64,000 nucleotides of DNA from Nitzschia sp. DOCU1 (lineage: Eukaryota > Bacillariophyta > Bacillariophyceae > Bacillariales > Bacillariaceae): assembly GCA_951394045.1 (NCBI GenBank), contig OX595998.1, positions 1,882,889 through 1,946,888 of the forward strand, in the 5' to 3' direction. The notes beneath the pieces were generated by a model. That model had not been told where the DNA came from, made no database searches, and worked only from the letters and a program-made list of their open reading frames with translations. Numbering within the stretch: the stretch's first letter is position 1; each line of letters opens with the position of its first letter. This document shows positions 1-10,725 of the stretch, piece by piece. A program made the position numbers and the translations under genes.

Positions 1-2
1 AC

Positions 3-496
3 GGGTATTTCCCTGGTGCAATTGTCCTACTAATCTTCTTTTGTCTCCATTGGGTGCCGTCGCACGAACAACAAGGCCCGCTCTTCTGTGAAGCGAGTCT
101 CCTTCTTGCGGAAGAGCAGGATCAAGAAGAACGAAAACCACTGAGAGATCGAAGAGGTGGAGGAGGTAAGAGCAAATTGAGGAGTCCGGAGACCTAGAAG
201 TCAAATTCATGATGTTTGACTTCTCGTCCCACTAAGGGACATCATCTTTCAGGTTGTTGTTCTTACTCTGTTGTTTCCTCCCCGGGCTTGTTTGAATCTT
301 TCTCCTTCGACACCTTGGGATTTGGCGTCGGCGAAGCGGGTGGCGCCAACGACGCTGGAGCTCGACAACGACGTCTCAAGAAGTCAAAAAATCAAGGTTC
401 TGGTGGTGGTTTTAGCCAAGTTCGACGTCTCAAGAAGGCAAAAAGTGAAGCCGCTCCTCCTCGCCCAGGTGGCGATGACGACGATGACAGTCGGGG
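3..496 (+). CDS. Two candidate exons of a secreted or membrane protein (5' end outside window)
   Basis: Exon 1 is open from the window edge to 165 and exon 2 runs 253-496; the 87-bp intron 166-252 has a GTAAGAGC donor and a TTTCAG acceptor, and both exons fit in phase 1. Exon 1 encodes a hydrophobic stretch (AIVLLIFFCLHW) followed by an acidic/basic region. Exon 2 encodes a Gly/Lys/Asp-rich segment with two copies of an RRLKK motif and ends in five Asp before a GTAAGAAC donor. I recognise no family. It may be the N-terminal part of the lectin-like pseudogene that follows on the same strand, but the next splice junction cannot be joined in phase, so this stays an inference. Confidence 0.35.
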
Positions 497-612
497 GTAA
501 GAACAAGAAACTTTGTCGTGTACTACGGTTCAACAGCACAAGAACAACAATGATTGATAGTACTACTAACAACAAATAATATGTATGTCTGAAGGCGTTT
601 TGTTGAAAGTAG

Positions 613-2132
613 TCTTCGTCTGCCATCATAGAACGATTTGTATCTTCGGCGCCACCCATACCTTGGACGCTCTCGACCAAGCTAGGCACAACTGTCGTGT
701 GGACTAAGACGGGCGTGTTTGCCGATCCGAACTTTCTCGGCTCTAGTACCGTCGCTTACGATGACATCACGGAGCTCGCGATCGGACCCTTTGAGCTGGA
801 TACAGCAGGACTTTTGCCAAGCGAATTCATCTGGAATCCATTTGCTTTTCTCTTTCTCCAGCAATCAAAAAAAGATAACAACAATGGGGAACCACCACTT
901 GGACCGACCGATAGGTTTCTCCTGGAGGGCTCTGGTCAATCTGACATTAACTGGTTGTATGAGTGGCAGCATGCTCACGGTCTTACTCTAGGAATGACCA
1001 ACGCAACGACGGTAGGGAGACGACGTATGAATTGATTGTCAACGGGAACTACGTACCACCGGATGATGAGACGGACGACCCACCATACGTGCTCAACGAG
1101 GATGAACTCAACACCGTCGTTGAAGACTGCCATTGGATTACGGATGATTTCGATAAGGCTGCTTGTGCTGGAAAGACCGTTCAAAGTTTATTTGCTTCCT
1201 ACAACACAGGACTGGCGGAAGAAGTGCAGAAGGTGTGTCGTCACCATGCAGTCGCGCTTGCTCATGCTTTGCAGGAGCTTCGCATTACAAGCTGGAGATT
1301 CACTTCTTCAGGGAATGTGGCGAGACACCCCTGCTTATCTCGGTGTCATTATCGATGAAAAGCGATATTTCATGGGTGCATACCGCATTATCTATATCCA
1401 GTCTGGCATTGACGTTGCTAAGTTCCAGATGCTGGGCGATGCTACTCTGCAGGAGGACCACCCAGCAACAGGAGTGCAGTACCGAATGACCGATGACAGG
1501 GAATGGGAAAGTCAGCAGTGTGGGGGCAAGACTCCCATATCCATGGACAAGAGCTCTCACCTCAAGTTTAACTCATTCTTTGGAGATGACACGGCAGGCG
1601 GTGACGGAATCGTATTTGTCCTGCAAGCTCGTGGAAACATTGTGATCGAAAACACAGAAGGACACTTTCTCTGATACATCGGCCTTGATCGAAGTATCGG
1701 AATCGAATTTGATGCATTTCCGTATCCCACTACGTAGAAGACCCAATCTATGGCGAAGATCGCAATGAAATCAAACCCGACCACATTGCAACCTTAAAAA
1801 ACGGTGACATTTTGCATCCCGTGGCAGGACCGGTAGCAGCAATGGACGGAAATCCTGATGTGAGCGGCAGGCTGCATGCAATCTTGATTCAATATGATCA
1901 TGCCACTGGATTGTTGAGTGCATTCTTTGATGATTTTTATACTCCACAGTTGACCGCTTATGTTGGGCGTTTGAAAGAAAGTCTTGGCGAGAAGGCATAC
2001 TTTGGCTTCACGTCTGCCACTGGGCTAAAGTTCACCGAACAAACCGTCCATCTTTGGGAGTACATTCAATGCGGCTTGCCGGGCGACGATGAACACGCCC
2101 GTTATGAATTTATCTCGGACGATTTCAAGTAA
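613..2132 (+). pseudogene. L-type lectin-like protein, frameshifted pseudogene
   Basis: Coherent protein sequence is spread over changing frames on the plus strand. It switches near 1010-1030 and again near 1270-1290, is stopped by a TGA at 1672-1674 where a Gly codon (GGA) would fit, and shifts once more near 1725-1740 before running open to 2132. The C-terminal half carries features of the concanavalin-like L-type lectin fold: GGDGIVFVLQ, then after the TGA a GLDRSIGIEFDAF segment, and finally YFGFTSATGL, the usual last strands of the domain. The region 613-1030 also reads as good protein (TVVWTKTGVFADPN) but I cannot assign it. The switches are too close together for introns. If functional, such proteins bind carbohydrate in the secretory pathway or outside the cell; here at least four lesions point to decay. 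Confidence 0.6.
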
Positions 2133-2531
2133 GCAGTCAGTGATGCCGCATAGGATGGAAGAACGACCAAATAAAACTTCTTGCCACAGAGAAACAATTC
2201 AAACATCAAGGCTTGCATTCCATACCTTTCCTCGTTGCCGTTCATTGCTCAACTTTCCGCAGTTGCCTGTTGCTGTTGGAACGGCGGTTCGTGGTAGATT
2301 CATAATATCAATCAAGAAAAAGAGATTTTCATATTCAGACTTGACTTTCGATTCACTTTTGTGTAGTTCTTCTGGTGGCAGTAGACCGGCCAGATGATCG
2401 ACCGATTGACCTATTCTTCTAGAGGGAGAGGATGAACTCAAAAGTCGGAGCCGACCATCGTGGCGACGACAATCATCGAGCCTTGCCCTTGTAGAAAAGA
2501 GTTCAAAGACTTCTTCGTCACCAGCTTTTGG
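2133..2531. other. Intergenic between convergent genes
   Basis: About 400 bp between the lectin-like pseudogene (+) and the stop of the methyltransferase gene (-). I see no supportable reading frame, RNA gene or repeat here; it probably holds both 3' ends. Confidence 0.4.
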
Positions 2532-3893
2532 CTATCGCCACTCCGTCGAAGATTTGTTATTCCCACTTTGCAATGCCGGAATGTTGTCAAAGAACTCTGG
2601 GGCAAGTTTCAAAAAGGCATATTCGATACATTGCCCAAAATGCCAAAACCGAATATTGACTTCCTTGTGAAAGATGACATAATGGTGTCGCATCATGTTC
2701 TCAAAGAAATCCATGGTATGTGGCACGGGCATGAATCGTCGATTGGATTTCGGATCGTCCTTGGGTGGAGGGTCGGAATGAAGTTCAATCAAGACTTGCC
2801 TCATCTCGACGCCAGAATCAAAGAATGACTGAAATGTCGTCCATTCGCAACCTAGAAATAAAAGCAAAGCGTCAGACTGTGGCTCTTGTGCACCAATACC
2901 TTGGTGTCTAGCCTAGTTTCATCTCGTACCTTCACAATCAATCTTGAATATATCTATAGTCCGCCCCACATGCCCCAATTCTTGTACTGTATCTTTCAAT
3001 GTCTTGTAGACTTCTCCCCGCCTTGTTATTTTCGACTCGACAGCTAGTCCCCACTGATGAAAGATCGCTCCCGTGACTTGCACCGCGTCGGTATAATTCT
3101 TCATATCAAAGGTATGGATTTCACAATGTTGTCCAATATCAGTCTTGATGGCTTGTTCAAAAGACGCATCTCCATTGGATCCAATACTGTACACTAAACA
3201 AGGTGGCGGTGGCACATTTGTCGATGCTTGTAGTCGATGGGGATCACAGACCCATTTTCCTCCATCTCCTAAACGTCCAATTCGTCGTTCATGTCGGCAT
3301 GCAAAGTCGGGTTCAAAATAATCTTGAAAGAACCGATTAGCAGTAATGGCACGATTTCGCACTTGAGAGGGCTCGAGGCGATCAATGGTATTCGGATAAA
3401 CGTCAGTGACTTTTTGCTTCAACAGCTTCCATTCTTGTTCGGAAATGTCATCAAAGAATCCCAGCGATTCTCGGGTCGCCAGAGCAAATGAAGCATTCGA
3501 CGAAAGTCTCACTGCTTGTTGTGCAATTGTAGGATGATCAGTCACGGTATTCTCATCTTGATTGGACGAATAATCCCATGGTTGTGCCATTGTGGATTTG
3601 TACGAGGCTTGGTGAAAATACGTGGTCAAAATGCCGAGTTGAAAAGCCACTACACTCGCAATGAACAATGCGAACGGCGTAAAGCGAAGACTGCCTCCTC
3701 CAGAAGCAGCAGCAGTCAGCACAATCAAACGTGCACTGTAGGGCCGTTTCATCATGGCAAGATATCGACAGCAACTAGCGTCATTGACACATAAAGGTGA
3801 CAAATGGAGCTTGTCGTCGTCATGAGGATCCAAAGAGTCCTTTGGCTGTCGGAGGGAGGTTCCATCGGAGGGCGCGAAAATTTGTAGGTTCAA
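2532..3893 (-). CDS. METTL24-like methyltransferase, type II membrane protein
   Basis: Two exons, complement(2532..2851, 2930..3893), joined by a 78-bp GTACGAG...CTAG intron, give 427 aa. A membrane anchor at residues 71-93 follows a short N-terminal tail. Family marks in order are GDGGKWVC (209-216), CLVYSIGSNGD (232-242), IHTFDM, HQWGL and KIDCEGCEW (317-325); the intron splits this last motif and splicing restores it. These match the Methyltransf_22/METTL24 group, SAM-dependent enzymes related to FkbM. A lumenal (Golgi/ER) site is inferred from the anchor; the acceptor substrate is unknown. A second possible start, Met47 at 3755, would give a more usual short cytoplasmic tail. The gene is divergent from the surface-protein gene copy at 5121, and its 5' part is duplicated at 6400-6620. 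Confidence 0.8.
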
Positions 3894-5120
3894 CGGGTCG
3901 GTCGGTCATTTCTACGCGAGAGACTTCTGTATGCGCGAGCGTGTCGCGGCTTTCGTCCACTCTGCGCACCAGAGCCCGTTTAGCTTTAGTGGTGATCGGA
4001 TTAGTCTTTTTAAGCCCCCAATGACGTATCATACGGCGCTCGGACTCACATGCAATTCGACTCTTATTGGAGCGCTCCCAAAACGCAAATTGCGTCGGCG
4101 CGACGCAATTTGCGTCACGCAGACTGGTCGTCCCAGTCAAATGCGTCACGGCGACGCAATTTGCGGCCCCCCCCCCCCCCCCCTCTCGCAAATTGCGTCG
4201 GCCGACGCAAATTGCGACACCGCGTAAAAACACGCGATAAATTGCTCCACCGCCGTAGCAACCATCCATTTCACCTCTACATAATGACAAAACCACAAGC
4301 TCTCTCCTTCAACAACACCGCATCATCATCACTACGACCAAACTTCTTAGTAAGCAGTAACTAGTAACAACTAAGGTGCCCAGCAGTCACAAAAAGATCC
4401 TATGCGACTTAGTAAGCAGTAACCAATAAAGTGTGCAGTGACAACAACAACAAACGACGGCAACATACACCCACTTCTTCAACAACAAAGTTGAGGAAAG
4501 TAAAAGCTGGGTGTTACTTGTTGAATCCATGGTCTTGTTGATAGTTGTTGTCGTAGTATTTTATTTGCGTCATGGTGTCGCAATTTGCGATGACCTTTTG
4601 GGGCCCCGACATGCGCACAATTTGCGTCGCGCAAATTGCGCGACACAAATTGCGTCGCCGACGCAATTTGCGTTTTGGGAGTGCTCCATTGTAAAGGCAA
4701 ACCCCAACCAGAATGTCGCACGACATTGACAAAATTGCCCAATATCCCGTGGATTACACAAGAACAAACACTTGAATTATGCTTTACTACGACGGGACTG
4801 CGCCGGTCAATCCTGCAAGATGTTCCTGCCCCCTAATTATTGGCTGTTCGCATCCAAAAGATCATTCCATTCCAAACTTTGAAATAACGGCAGACGACCC
4901 AGTTTACTAGGAATTTTTCTTATCGGCCACCAAAGACGAATGAAGTAGATTGTCTCGTGTCGGCGTATTGTTACTCTTATTGTTGCTGTTGTTCTTGTTC
5001 TTGTTGGCGGAGAAAAAGGATCGTTGATTGCGTCTGTCTGACTTTGGAGGGAAGCGAATTATAAAGTGCACGTGTTTTGTGCGTGAGGAGAGGAGAAGCA
5101 TTGACTGACTGTTCATCACC
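3894..5120. promoter_or_regulatory. Divergent intergenic region, copy 1, interrupted by an inverted-repeat element
   Basis: This spacer separates the methyltransferase (-) from the surface-protein copy (+) and would carry both promoters. It is homologous to 6621-7892 in the second copy of the duplication. The 4068-4688 element is absent from that second copy. No core promoter motif could be fixed with confidence. Confidence 0.45.
4068..4688. mobile_element. Non-autonomous TIR DNA element, 621 bp (MITE-like), copy 1
   Basis: The left end TGGAGCGCTCCCAAAACGC and the right end, read on the minus strand, TGGAGCACTCCCAAAACGC form terminal inverted repeats that continue through AAATTGCGTCGGCG. The element is flanked by TTAT (4064-4067) and TTGT (4689-4692). 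The paralogous spacer at about 7256-7266 reads ACTCTTGTAAAG with no insertion, so TTGT is the likely 4-bp target duplication, with one mutation on the left. Inside are many copies of GCAAATTGCG or its complement and a 16-C run. There is no coding capacity. A second, disrupted copy lies at 21696-23809. Confidence 0.8.
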
Positions 5121-5999
5121 ATGCCAGAGGCACTCGAGCCAGGAACAACTAGAATACGGCAAATGTCGAGTCATAGTGTCACTCCTGGTAGCAGAAGCGT
5201 CGGAAGAGGCGGTGGGGGCAGCAGATCCTTTGTCGCCCTGGCCCTGCTAGTCATATCTTTAGCTTCCGTGTGGTCCCCCACTGGTGCACAAGAAACAGGC
5301 CGGCAATGGTATCGTTTCGGGGGGACCATGGACTTGTCTCCTGTTTCGGCAGACGACACCCTGAGTCAAGCCGCGATTGAGACCTGGCAGGACTTGACCT
5401 CTGATTTTTATGTTCAGGCGCTATTATCTCGAACAGACTTGGATCCTCCCATCTCGGATCCTCAAGTCACCATCAGCCTTCTCTTTGGGTCCCGGCCGGC
5501 CGATGACTCGACGGGAAATGTTCTAGTCATTCAATATCAAGCAACCGCCAGTTTCAATAGCGACTCAACCAGCTATGATCCTGGGATCCTGGCACTGCCT
5601 GCCTTTGGAGAACAGACGGCTGTGCTCCAGTATGTCATTCCACTTCGACAGTCGGGACATTCTATCTTTGGCGATGTCATGTCACTCAGCTTGACAGTGC
5701 AGACGGCGAATCCTATTCCAGCTCCTACACCGCCTCCTGTTCAACCCACCACGCTCAAGCCGACGCTTTCTCCTACTCGAGCCCCCACCAGGGCCCCCGT
5801 CGTTCCAACACCCTTTCCTACTAGGGCGCCCTTCACTCGGTTGACGCCGTTTCCTACACCAGGTCCTACCTGATTGTCGACACCCTGGCCCACGCCGGGT
5901 CCTACCGCAGCGCCAGTGGTACCTGCTTCTACGCCCCAGGCTATGATACTGTGCTGCAGCCTACCTTTTCCCTTACGGCCGCTCCAATAAATGGAACTA
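5121..5999 (+). pseudogene. Truncated copy of the PT-rich surface-protein gene
   Basis: The reading frame 5121-5873 (250 aa) is nearly identical to the first third of the intact gene at 7893. It ends at a TGA (5871-5873) where the intact copy has GGA. Homology continues to about 5999, with a small insertion near 5941, and then stops abruptly. It keeps the N-terminal hydrophobic segment, the first extracellular domain and the start of the Pro-Thr linker, but lacks the second domain, the transmembrane helix and the tail. It is a by-product of the local tandem duplication. A secreted short product cannot be excluded, since the frame up to the stop is clean and the promoter may be intact. Confidence 0.75.
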
Positions 6000-6399
6000 T
6001 CTTGATATGATTCGTCAATTAGATTGATTTACGTGATATGATTAGTCAATCTTTTAGCTTTTATGGCGCTTGCGTCTCTTCGACCAGCACGAGTACGCTG
6101 TAGCCTGTCAGCAAGAGAAGGGGTTGCTCCGCAAAAGATATCATGCCACCGCATGCGTCTCGTCGGCCAGTTCGATGAGCAAGAACAAGACATCGGCGCC
6201 ATTGCACGAAACACGATTTGCCATGAGGGCTTCTGTTATGCATGTCCAGCTGCTGCAAGATAATTACTACCTACTAGAGATGCAAGGAAGCTTTCGCAGG
6301 CATGCATGAGGGTATGTATTATCCGGACTATTGGCTGTAGCTGTCGAAACAAAGAAATGCTTCGTGCGAACACCCTTCCACGTCGATTGTCGCCCCCTG
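6000..6399. repeat. Filler repeat, copy A
   Basis: This sequence sits between the two broken gene ends of the tandem duplication. The part from about 6195 to 6395 (ACACGATTTGCCATGAGG, ATGCATGTCCAGCTGCTGC, CACCCTTCCACGTCGATT) recurs at about 6935-7170. It has no coding content; origin unknown, probably a degenerate interspersed repeat. Confidence 0.6.
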
Positions 6400-6620
6400 T
6401 CGGATAAACGTCATTGACTTTTTGCTTCAACAGCTTCCATTCTTGTTCGGAAATCACTACACTCGCAATGAACAATGCGAACGGCGTAAAGCGAAGACTG
6501 CCTCCTCCAGAAGCAGCATTAGCAGTCAGCACAATCAAACGTGCACTGTAGGGCCGTGTCATCATGGCAAGATATCAACAACAACTAGCGTCATTGACAC
6601 ATAAAGGTGACAAATGCCAT
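6400..6620 (-). pseudogene. 5' fragment of the METTL24-like methyltransferase gene
   Basis: This matches 3392-3810 on the minus strand. It starts with MMTRPYSARLIVLT and the membrane-anchor residues, then jumps to SEQEWKLLKQKV because about 195 bp (homologous to about 3455-3646) are deleted. All methyltransferase motifs are missing. Homology begins sharply at TCGGATAAACG (6400). It is the second-copy counterpart of the intact gene at 2532-3893. Confidence 0.75.
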
Positions 6621-7892
6621 CATGATCCAAAGAGTCGATTCCTTCCTTTGGCGGTCGTCGTCGGAGGGAGGTTCCATCAATCAATCGGAAGGCGCGAAAA
6701 TTTGTCGGTCAACGGGTCGGTCGTGTCTACGACTCTCGCAATGCCATTCGCGCACGACCTGTTTGCCTTTCTCGTGATCTGATTAGTCGATTTTCGCGCA
6801 TTCCCGCGTCATTTATAATTTGATTAGTTTGAATAGAACTCGATTACTTCGAATAGATCATTTGATTAGATTGACTTGCGGGCAATCGCGGCGACCACCA
6901 CGAGCAAGATTAATAAAACAACAACAGAAGAGCAACATGGGGCCGCCATGGCACAAAACACGATTTACCATGAGGGGCTTGTATGTTATGCATGTCCAGC
7001 TGCTGCAAGATCATTATCCGGACTATCTTCTAGCTAGAGCTGGCGAAATGACGAGAATTGCAAGGAAGCTCCTGCCGGCATGGTGGCTATTATCCGGACT
7101 ATCTTCTAGCTGGCGACACAACCAAATGCTTCCTGCGAACACCCTTCCACGTCGATTATCCCCCTTCGATCCCTGTCCATCGATCCATTTGGGCTTCGCC
7201 TGTTTCCGCCTCGCCATTGGAATGACGTACGGCGCTCGGACTCACATGCAATTCGACTCTTGTAAAGAAACCCCAACAGAATGTCGCAGGACATTGCCAA
7301 AATCCCGTGGATTACAAGAACGCAAACTTGAATTATGCTTTACTACCAAGGGATAGCGCCGGTCAATCCTGCAGGAAGTTTCTCCCCCCTAATTATTGGC
7401 TGTTCGCATCCAAAAGATCATTCCATTCCCAACTTTGAAATAACGGCAGAAGACCCGGTTTACTCTAGGAATTTTTCTTATCGGCCACCAAAGACGAAAC
7501 TTTGGTGCTGGCGCCCCCCTTCCCACCAAAATGACAAGCTCATCTACGATAGTGATTAGTACTCAATCTTGCGTAAACCGCCGTAATTGTGCGACCGAGA
7601 CGCTCCGCCCGCCGAAATCTCCTGACGAGTTGCGCACCGCCGTCACACTCTGCAGGTTCCCCTTTACCAAAGTGAGACGCTACTAACTACTACCACTACT
7701 GCTCCATTGCAAACCCCCGCTGTAGTAGATTGTCTTGTTGTGTCGGCGTATTGACACTCTTATTGTTGCTGTTATTGTTGGCGGAGAAAAAAGATCATTG
7801 ATTGCGTCGGTCTCACTTTTGGAGGGAAGCGAATTATAAATTGCACGTGTTTTGTGCGTGAGAGGAGAAGCTTTGACTGACTGTTCATCACC
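6621..7892. promoter_or_regulatory. Divergent intergenic region, copy 2, with filler repeat copy B
   Basis: Homologous to 3820-5120 apart from two differences: it lacks the 621-bp TIR element, and it carries about 430 extra bp (about 6783-7210) that include the second copy of the filler repeat. The part from 7360 on closely matches the spacer upstream of the truncated gene and presumably drives the intact surface-protein gene. Confidence 0.5.
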
Positions 7893-10097
7893 ATGCCAGA
7901 GGCACTCGAGCCAGGAACAACTAGAATACGGCAAATGTCGAGTCATAGTGGCACTCCTGGTTGCAGAAGCGTTGGAAGAGGCGGTGGGGGCAGCAGATCC
8001 TTTGTCGCCCTGGCCCTGCTAGTCATATCTTTAGCTTCCGTATGGTCCCCCACTGGTGCACAAGAAACAGGCCGGCAGTGGTATCGTTTCGGGGGGACCA
8101 TGGACTTGTCTCCTATTTCGGCAGAGGACACCCTGAGTCAAGCCGCGATTGAGACCTGGCAGGACTTGACATCCGACTTTTATGTTCAGGCGCTATTATC
8201 CCGAACAGACTTGGATCCTCCCATCTCGGATCCTCAAGTCACCATCAGTCTTCTCTTTGGTTCCCGGCCGGCCGATGACTCGACGGGAAGTGTGCTTGCC
8301 ATTCAATATCAAGCAACCGCCAGTTTCATTAGCGAATCAACCAGCTATGATCCAGGCATCCTGGCACTGCCTGCCTTTAGAGAACAGACGGCTGTGCTCC
8401 AGTATGTCATTACACTCCGACAGTCGGGACAATCTATCTTTGCCGATGTCATGTCACTCAGCTTGACAGTGCAGACGGCGAATCCTATTCCAGCTCCTAC
8501 ACCGCCTCCTGTTCAACCCACGCTCAAGCCGACGCTTTCTCCTACTCGCGCCCCCACCAGCGCCCCTGTGGTTCCAACACCCTTTCCTACTAGGGCGCCC
8601 TTCACTCGTTTGACGCCGTTTCCTACACCAGGTCCTACCGGATTGTCGACTTCGACACCATGGCCCACGCCGGGTCCCACCGCAACACCCGTGGCATCTG
8701 CTTCTACGCCCCAGCCGACTGTGCTGCAGCCTACCTTTTCGCTTACGGCCGCTCCAGTAGATGGGACTCCTTCTCCCACGGAGCCTGTGGAGACTCCTTT
8801 CCCTACTCCTGGCGATGCCGCTACGGCTCCGGGGTTCGAAATCAAGTATGCGACTACGCAACTCATTTTGAAGTTGCTACCAGGAGAAATGGAAGGCGAT
8901 GTCCTGGAGAATTGGAAACAAGTTACTGCCAGTTATCTGATAAGTTATATCCAAGCTCTGGACCCTTCATTGCTTCAAAAGCCCTTGCAAGGAGAAACTG
9001 TGCCTTTGAAGGTTGAAAAGGTGTTGCAAGAAGAATTCGACGACGAGGGACGTCGTCAACTGGAAGAACAAGCAGACGTGGAAGTGGTGCTACCAGAAGA
9101 TTCTTCGGCCAATGTCACTACGCTGACTGCAGTTTCGGTCGAGTTTGTCAGCAAACTGGAATTGCCTTCGTCGTCGGACGAATTCTCCTTGGTCAACGGA
9201 GCCTTTGCCACACGCGCGCGACGTGAGGCTTATCGCAAGTGGATATTATCCGAGTTGCAAGGCATGCTGTCTCAAGGAGAAACGACCGCCGATACTGTTC
9301 TCTTTTTTGAAAGCTTGGAAGAAATTGACTATGTCGATGATGCCCATAATGGTGGCCCCGACGATGACAAAGTGGATCCATCCGTGAAACCCCAAACGGA
9401 CGAACCTCCACCGACGGGTCTCATCATTGGAGGCGTTGTGGGTGGATTAATCGTCATCTTGATCTTTGTCGCTTGCATTTACCGTATGCCAGGTAAGAAC
9501 CCCAAGGACATGACTAGCAGCGATGGCGGCAACGGCAGTGGGGCAGGTGGCACCAACAGAGAAATGTCGCCGAACTCCAATGGCAACCGAACGCAGCCCA
9601 CGCAAAGTAATCCCAGTGGCTTGACATGGGAGCCCGCCGAACAGCCGTCTCGGCTCAATCAAGAGATTGTGGTTCAGGATAGCAACATGGACGATGTTTC
9701 CACTATTGGGGATCCCTTTTTATACGGCCTGCCATCCGGCATTCAAGAAGACGAACGCACTGCCACCACATCCGTCGTTCAAAGCGACACGTACAATTCC
9801 TTATTGGGTCGCCAGCGGTTGCAACATGAAAACTCTTTTGCGCGATCGCAGGGTGATGCGACAGAATTCTCTGCCTTTACTGGCATGTCGAAATATTTGA
9901 TGACGCCCAACAACAATGCAGCCGCGAGGCGTGGCATATTGGGAGAGCTGGGCCTTGGTTCCTCGGACGACACGAGCTTTGAACAACGCCTCTTTCCAAT
10001 GGACGACGATCCGCTTTTGGAACGATCCGTAGAAAATTCCGAAGAGCAATCGTTGGATTATTCTTTGCCAACCGCGCTCATGAAAGACACATTGTAA
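7893..10097 (+). CDS. PT-rich single-pass surface protein, unknown function
   Basis: A single exon of 734 aa, with ATG preceded by CATCACC. Order of parts: an N-terminal hydrophobic segment (36-50, signal peptide or anchor); an extracellular domain to about residue 195; a Pro/Thr-rich linker to about 310 (repeats such as SPTRAPT and TPFPTPGPT) of the kind common in diatom wall and surface proteins; a second domain, about 315-500, with alternating hydrophobic strands and an acidic end; a Gly-rich transmembrane helix at about 508-530; and a 200-aa Ser/Asn/Asp-rich cytoplasmic tail. I recognise no named family. Cell-wall attachment or a receptor-like role is only a guess from the layout. A truncated paralogue lies directly upstream at 5121. 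Confidence 0.75.
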   Translation: MPEALEPGTTRIRQMSSHSGTPGCRSVGRGGGGSRSFVALALLVISLASVWSPTGAQETGRQWYRFGGTMDLSPISAEDTLSQAAIETWQDLTSDFYVQALLSRTDLDPPISDPQVTISLLFGSRPADDSTGSVLAIQYQATASFISESTSYDPGILALPAFREQTAVLQYVITLRQSGQSIFADVMSLSLTVQTANPIPAPTPPPVQPTLKPTLSPTRAPTSAPVVPTPFPTRAPFTRLTPFPTPGPTGLSTSTPWPTPGPTATPVASASTPQPTVLQPTFSLTAAPVDGTPSPTEPVETPFPTPGDAATAPGFEIKYATTQLILKLLPGEMEGDVLENWKQVTASYLISYIQALDPSLLQKPLQGETVPLKVEKVLQEEFDDEGRRQLEEQADVEVVLPEDSSANVTTLTAVSVEFVSKLELPSSSDEFSLVNGAFATRARREAYRKWILSELQGMLSQGETTADTVLFFESLEEIDYVDDAHNGGPDDDKVDPSVKPQTDEPPPTGLIIGGVVGGLIVILIFVACIYRMPGKNPKDMTSSDGGNGSGAGGTNREMSPNSNGNRTQPTQSNPSGLTWEPAEQPSRLNQEIVVQDSNMDDVSTIGDPFLYGLPSGIQEDERTATTSVVQSDTYNSLLGRQRLQHENSFARSQGDATEFSAFTGMSKYLMTPNNNAAARRGILGELGLGSSDDTSFEQRLFPMDDDPLLERSVENSEEQSLDYSLPTALMKDTL

Positions 10098-10725
10098 ACT
10101 ATACATTAAGATCATAATAGACGCACACAAGTCTACTAGCTTGATAACTAGCTTGTCTAGCTCGAACAGCGAATGAAAGAATCGCAAAAGACCCTGACCT
10201 GTGTCTACTACCTCCTCTAGTAGAGCTCAACTCAGGATTGAGTTCTTGACCCGTCGGCCGATAGTCTAGAAAGCTTTCGGTGCGTCCCTGATTGGCCGAG
10301 AGGCCCACCAAGGAGTCACCCAAGGAAGCAACAAAAGACACTGTTTTGAAATCATGAGAGGCAACAAAGATGATACTGTGGGGAGTTTTCGACTTTAAAG
10401 AAGACAAAACTTGGAAACTATGAGATTCCCACCAGCGACCGAGCATCCATGCCAGTAGCTAGCTACTAGAATTCGTCGGTTCTAGTAACGGGATAGTGTT
10501 GGAAGTCACATGTCGAGTCCAAGTGCAGCTACTCTAGAGGGGGATAGAGTCATATGCCGCATGGCTAGCTACACGGACGTCTTCCATGTCGCCGCGGGCA
10601 AGTGCAGGTACTGTTAGCGAGAGGTAGATGCATGGCTTGCGAGGACACGAGCTAGAGGGCTATTTGCTAGTACTCCATATTATGTTCCTACTACCGGTAA
10701 CTACCACTTGTGCCCTTTACTATTC
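10098..10725. other. Intergenic between convergent genes
   Basis: About 630 bp between the ends of the surface-protein gene and the sulfotransferase. It is rich in CTAG-containing words and has no convincing gene. Confidence 0.4.

Noticed and set aside
10099..10446. 115-aa minus-strand frame after the surface-protein gene
   Set aside because: No homology marks, poor codon texture, lies in the 3' intergenic region.
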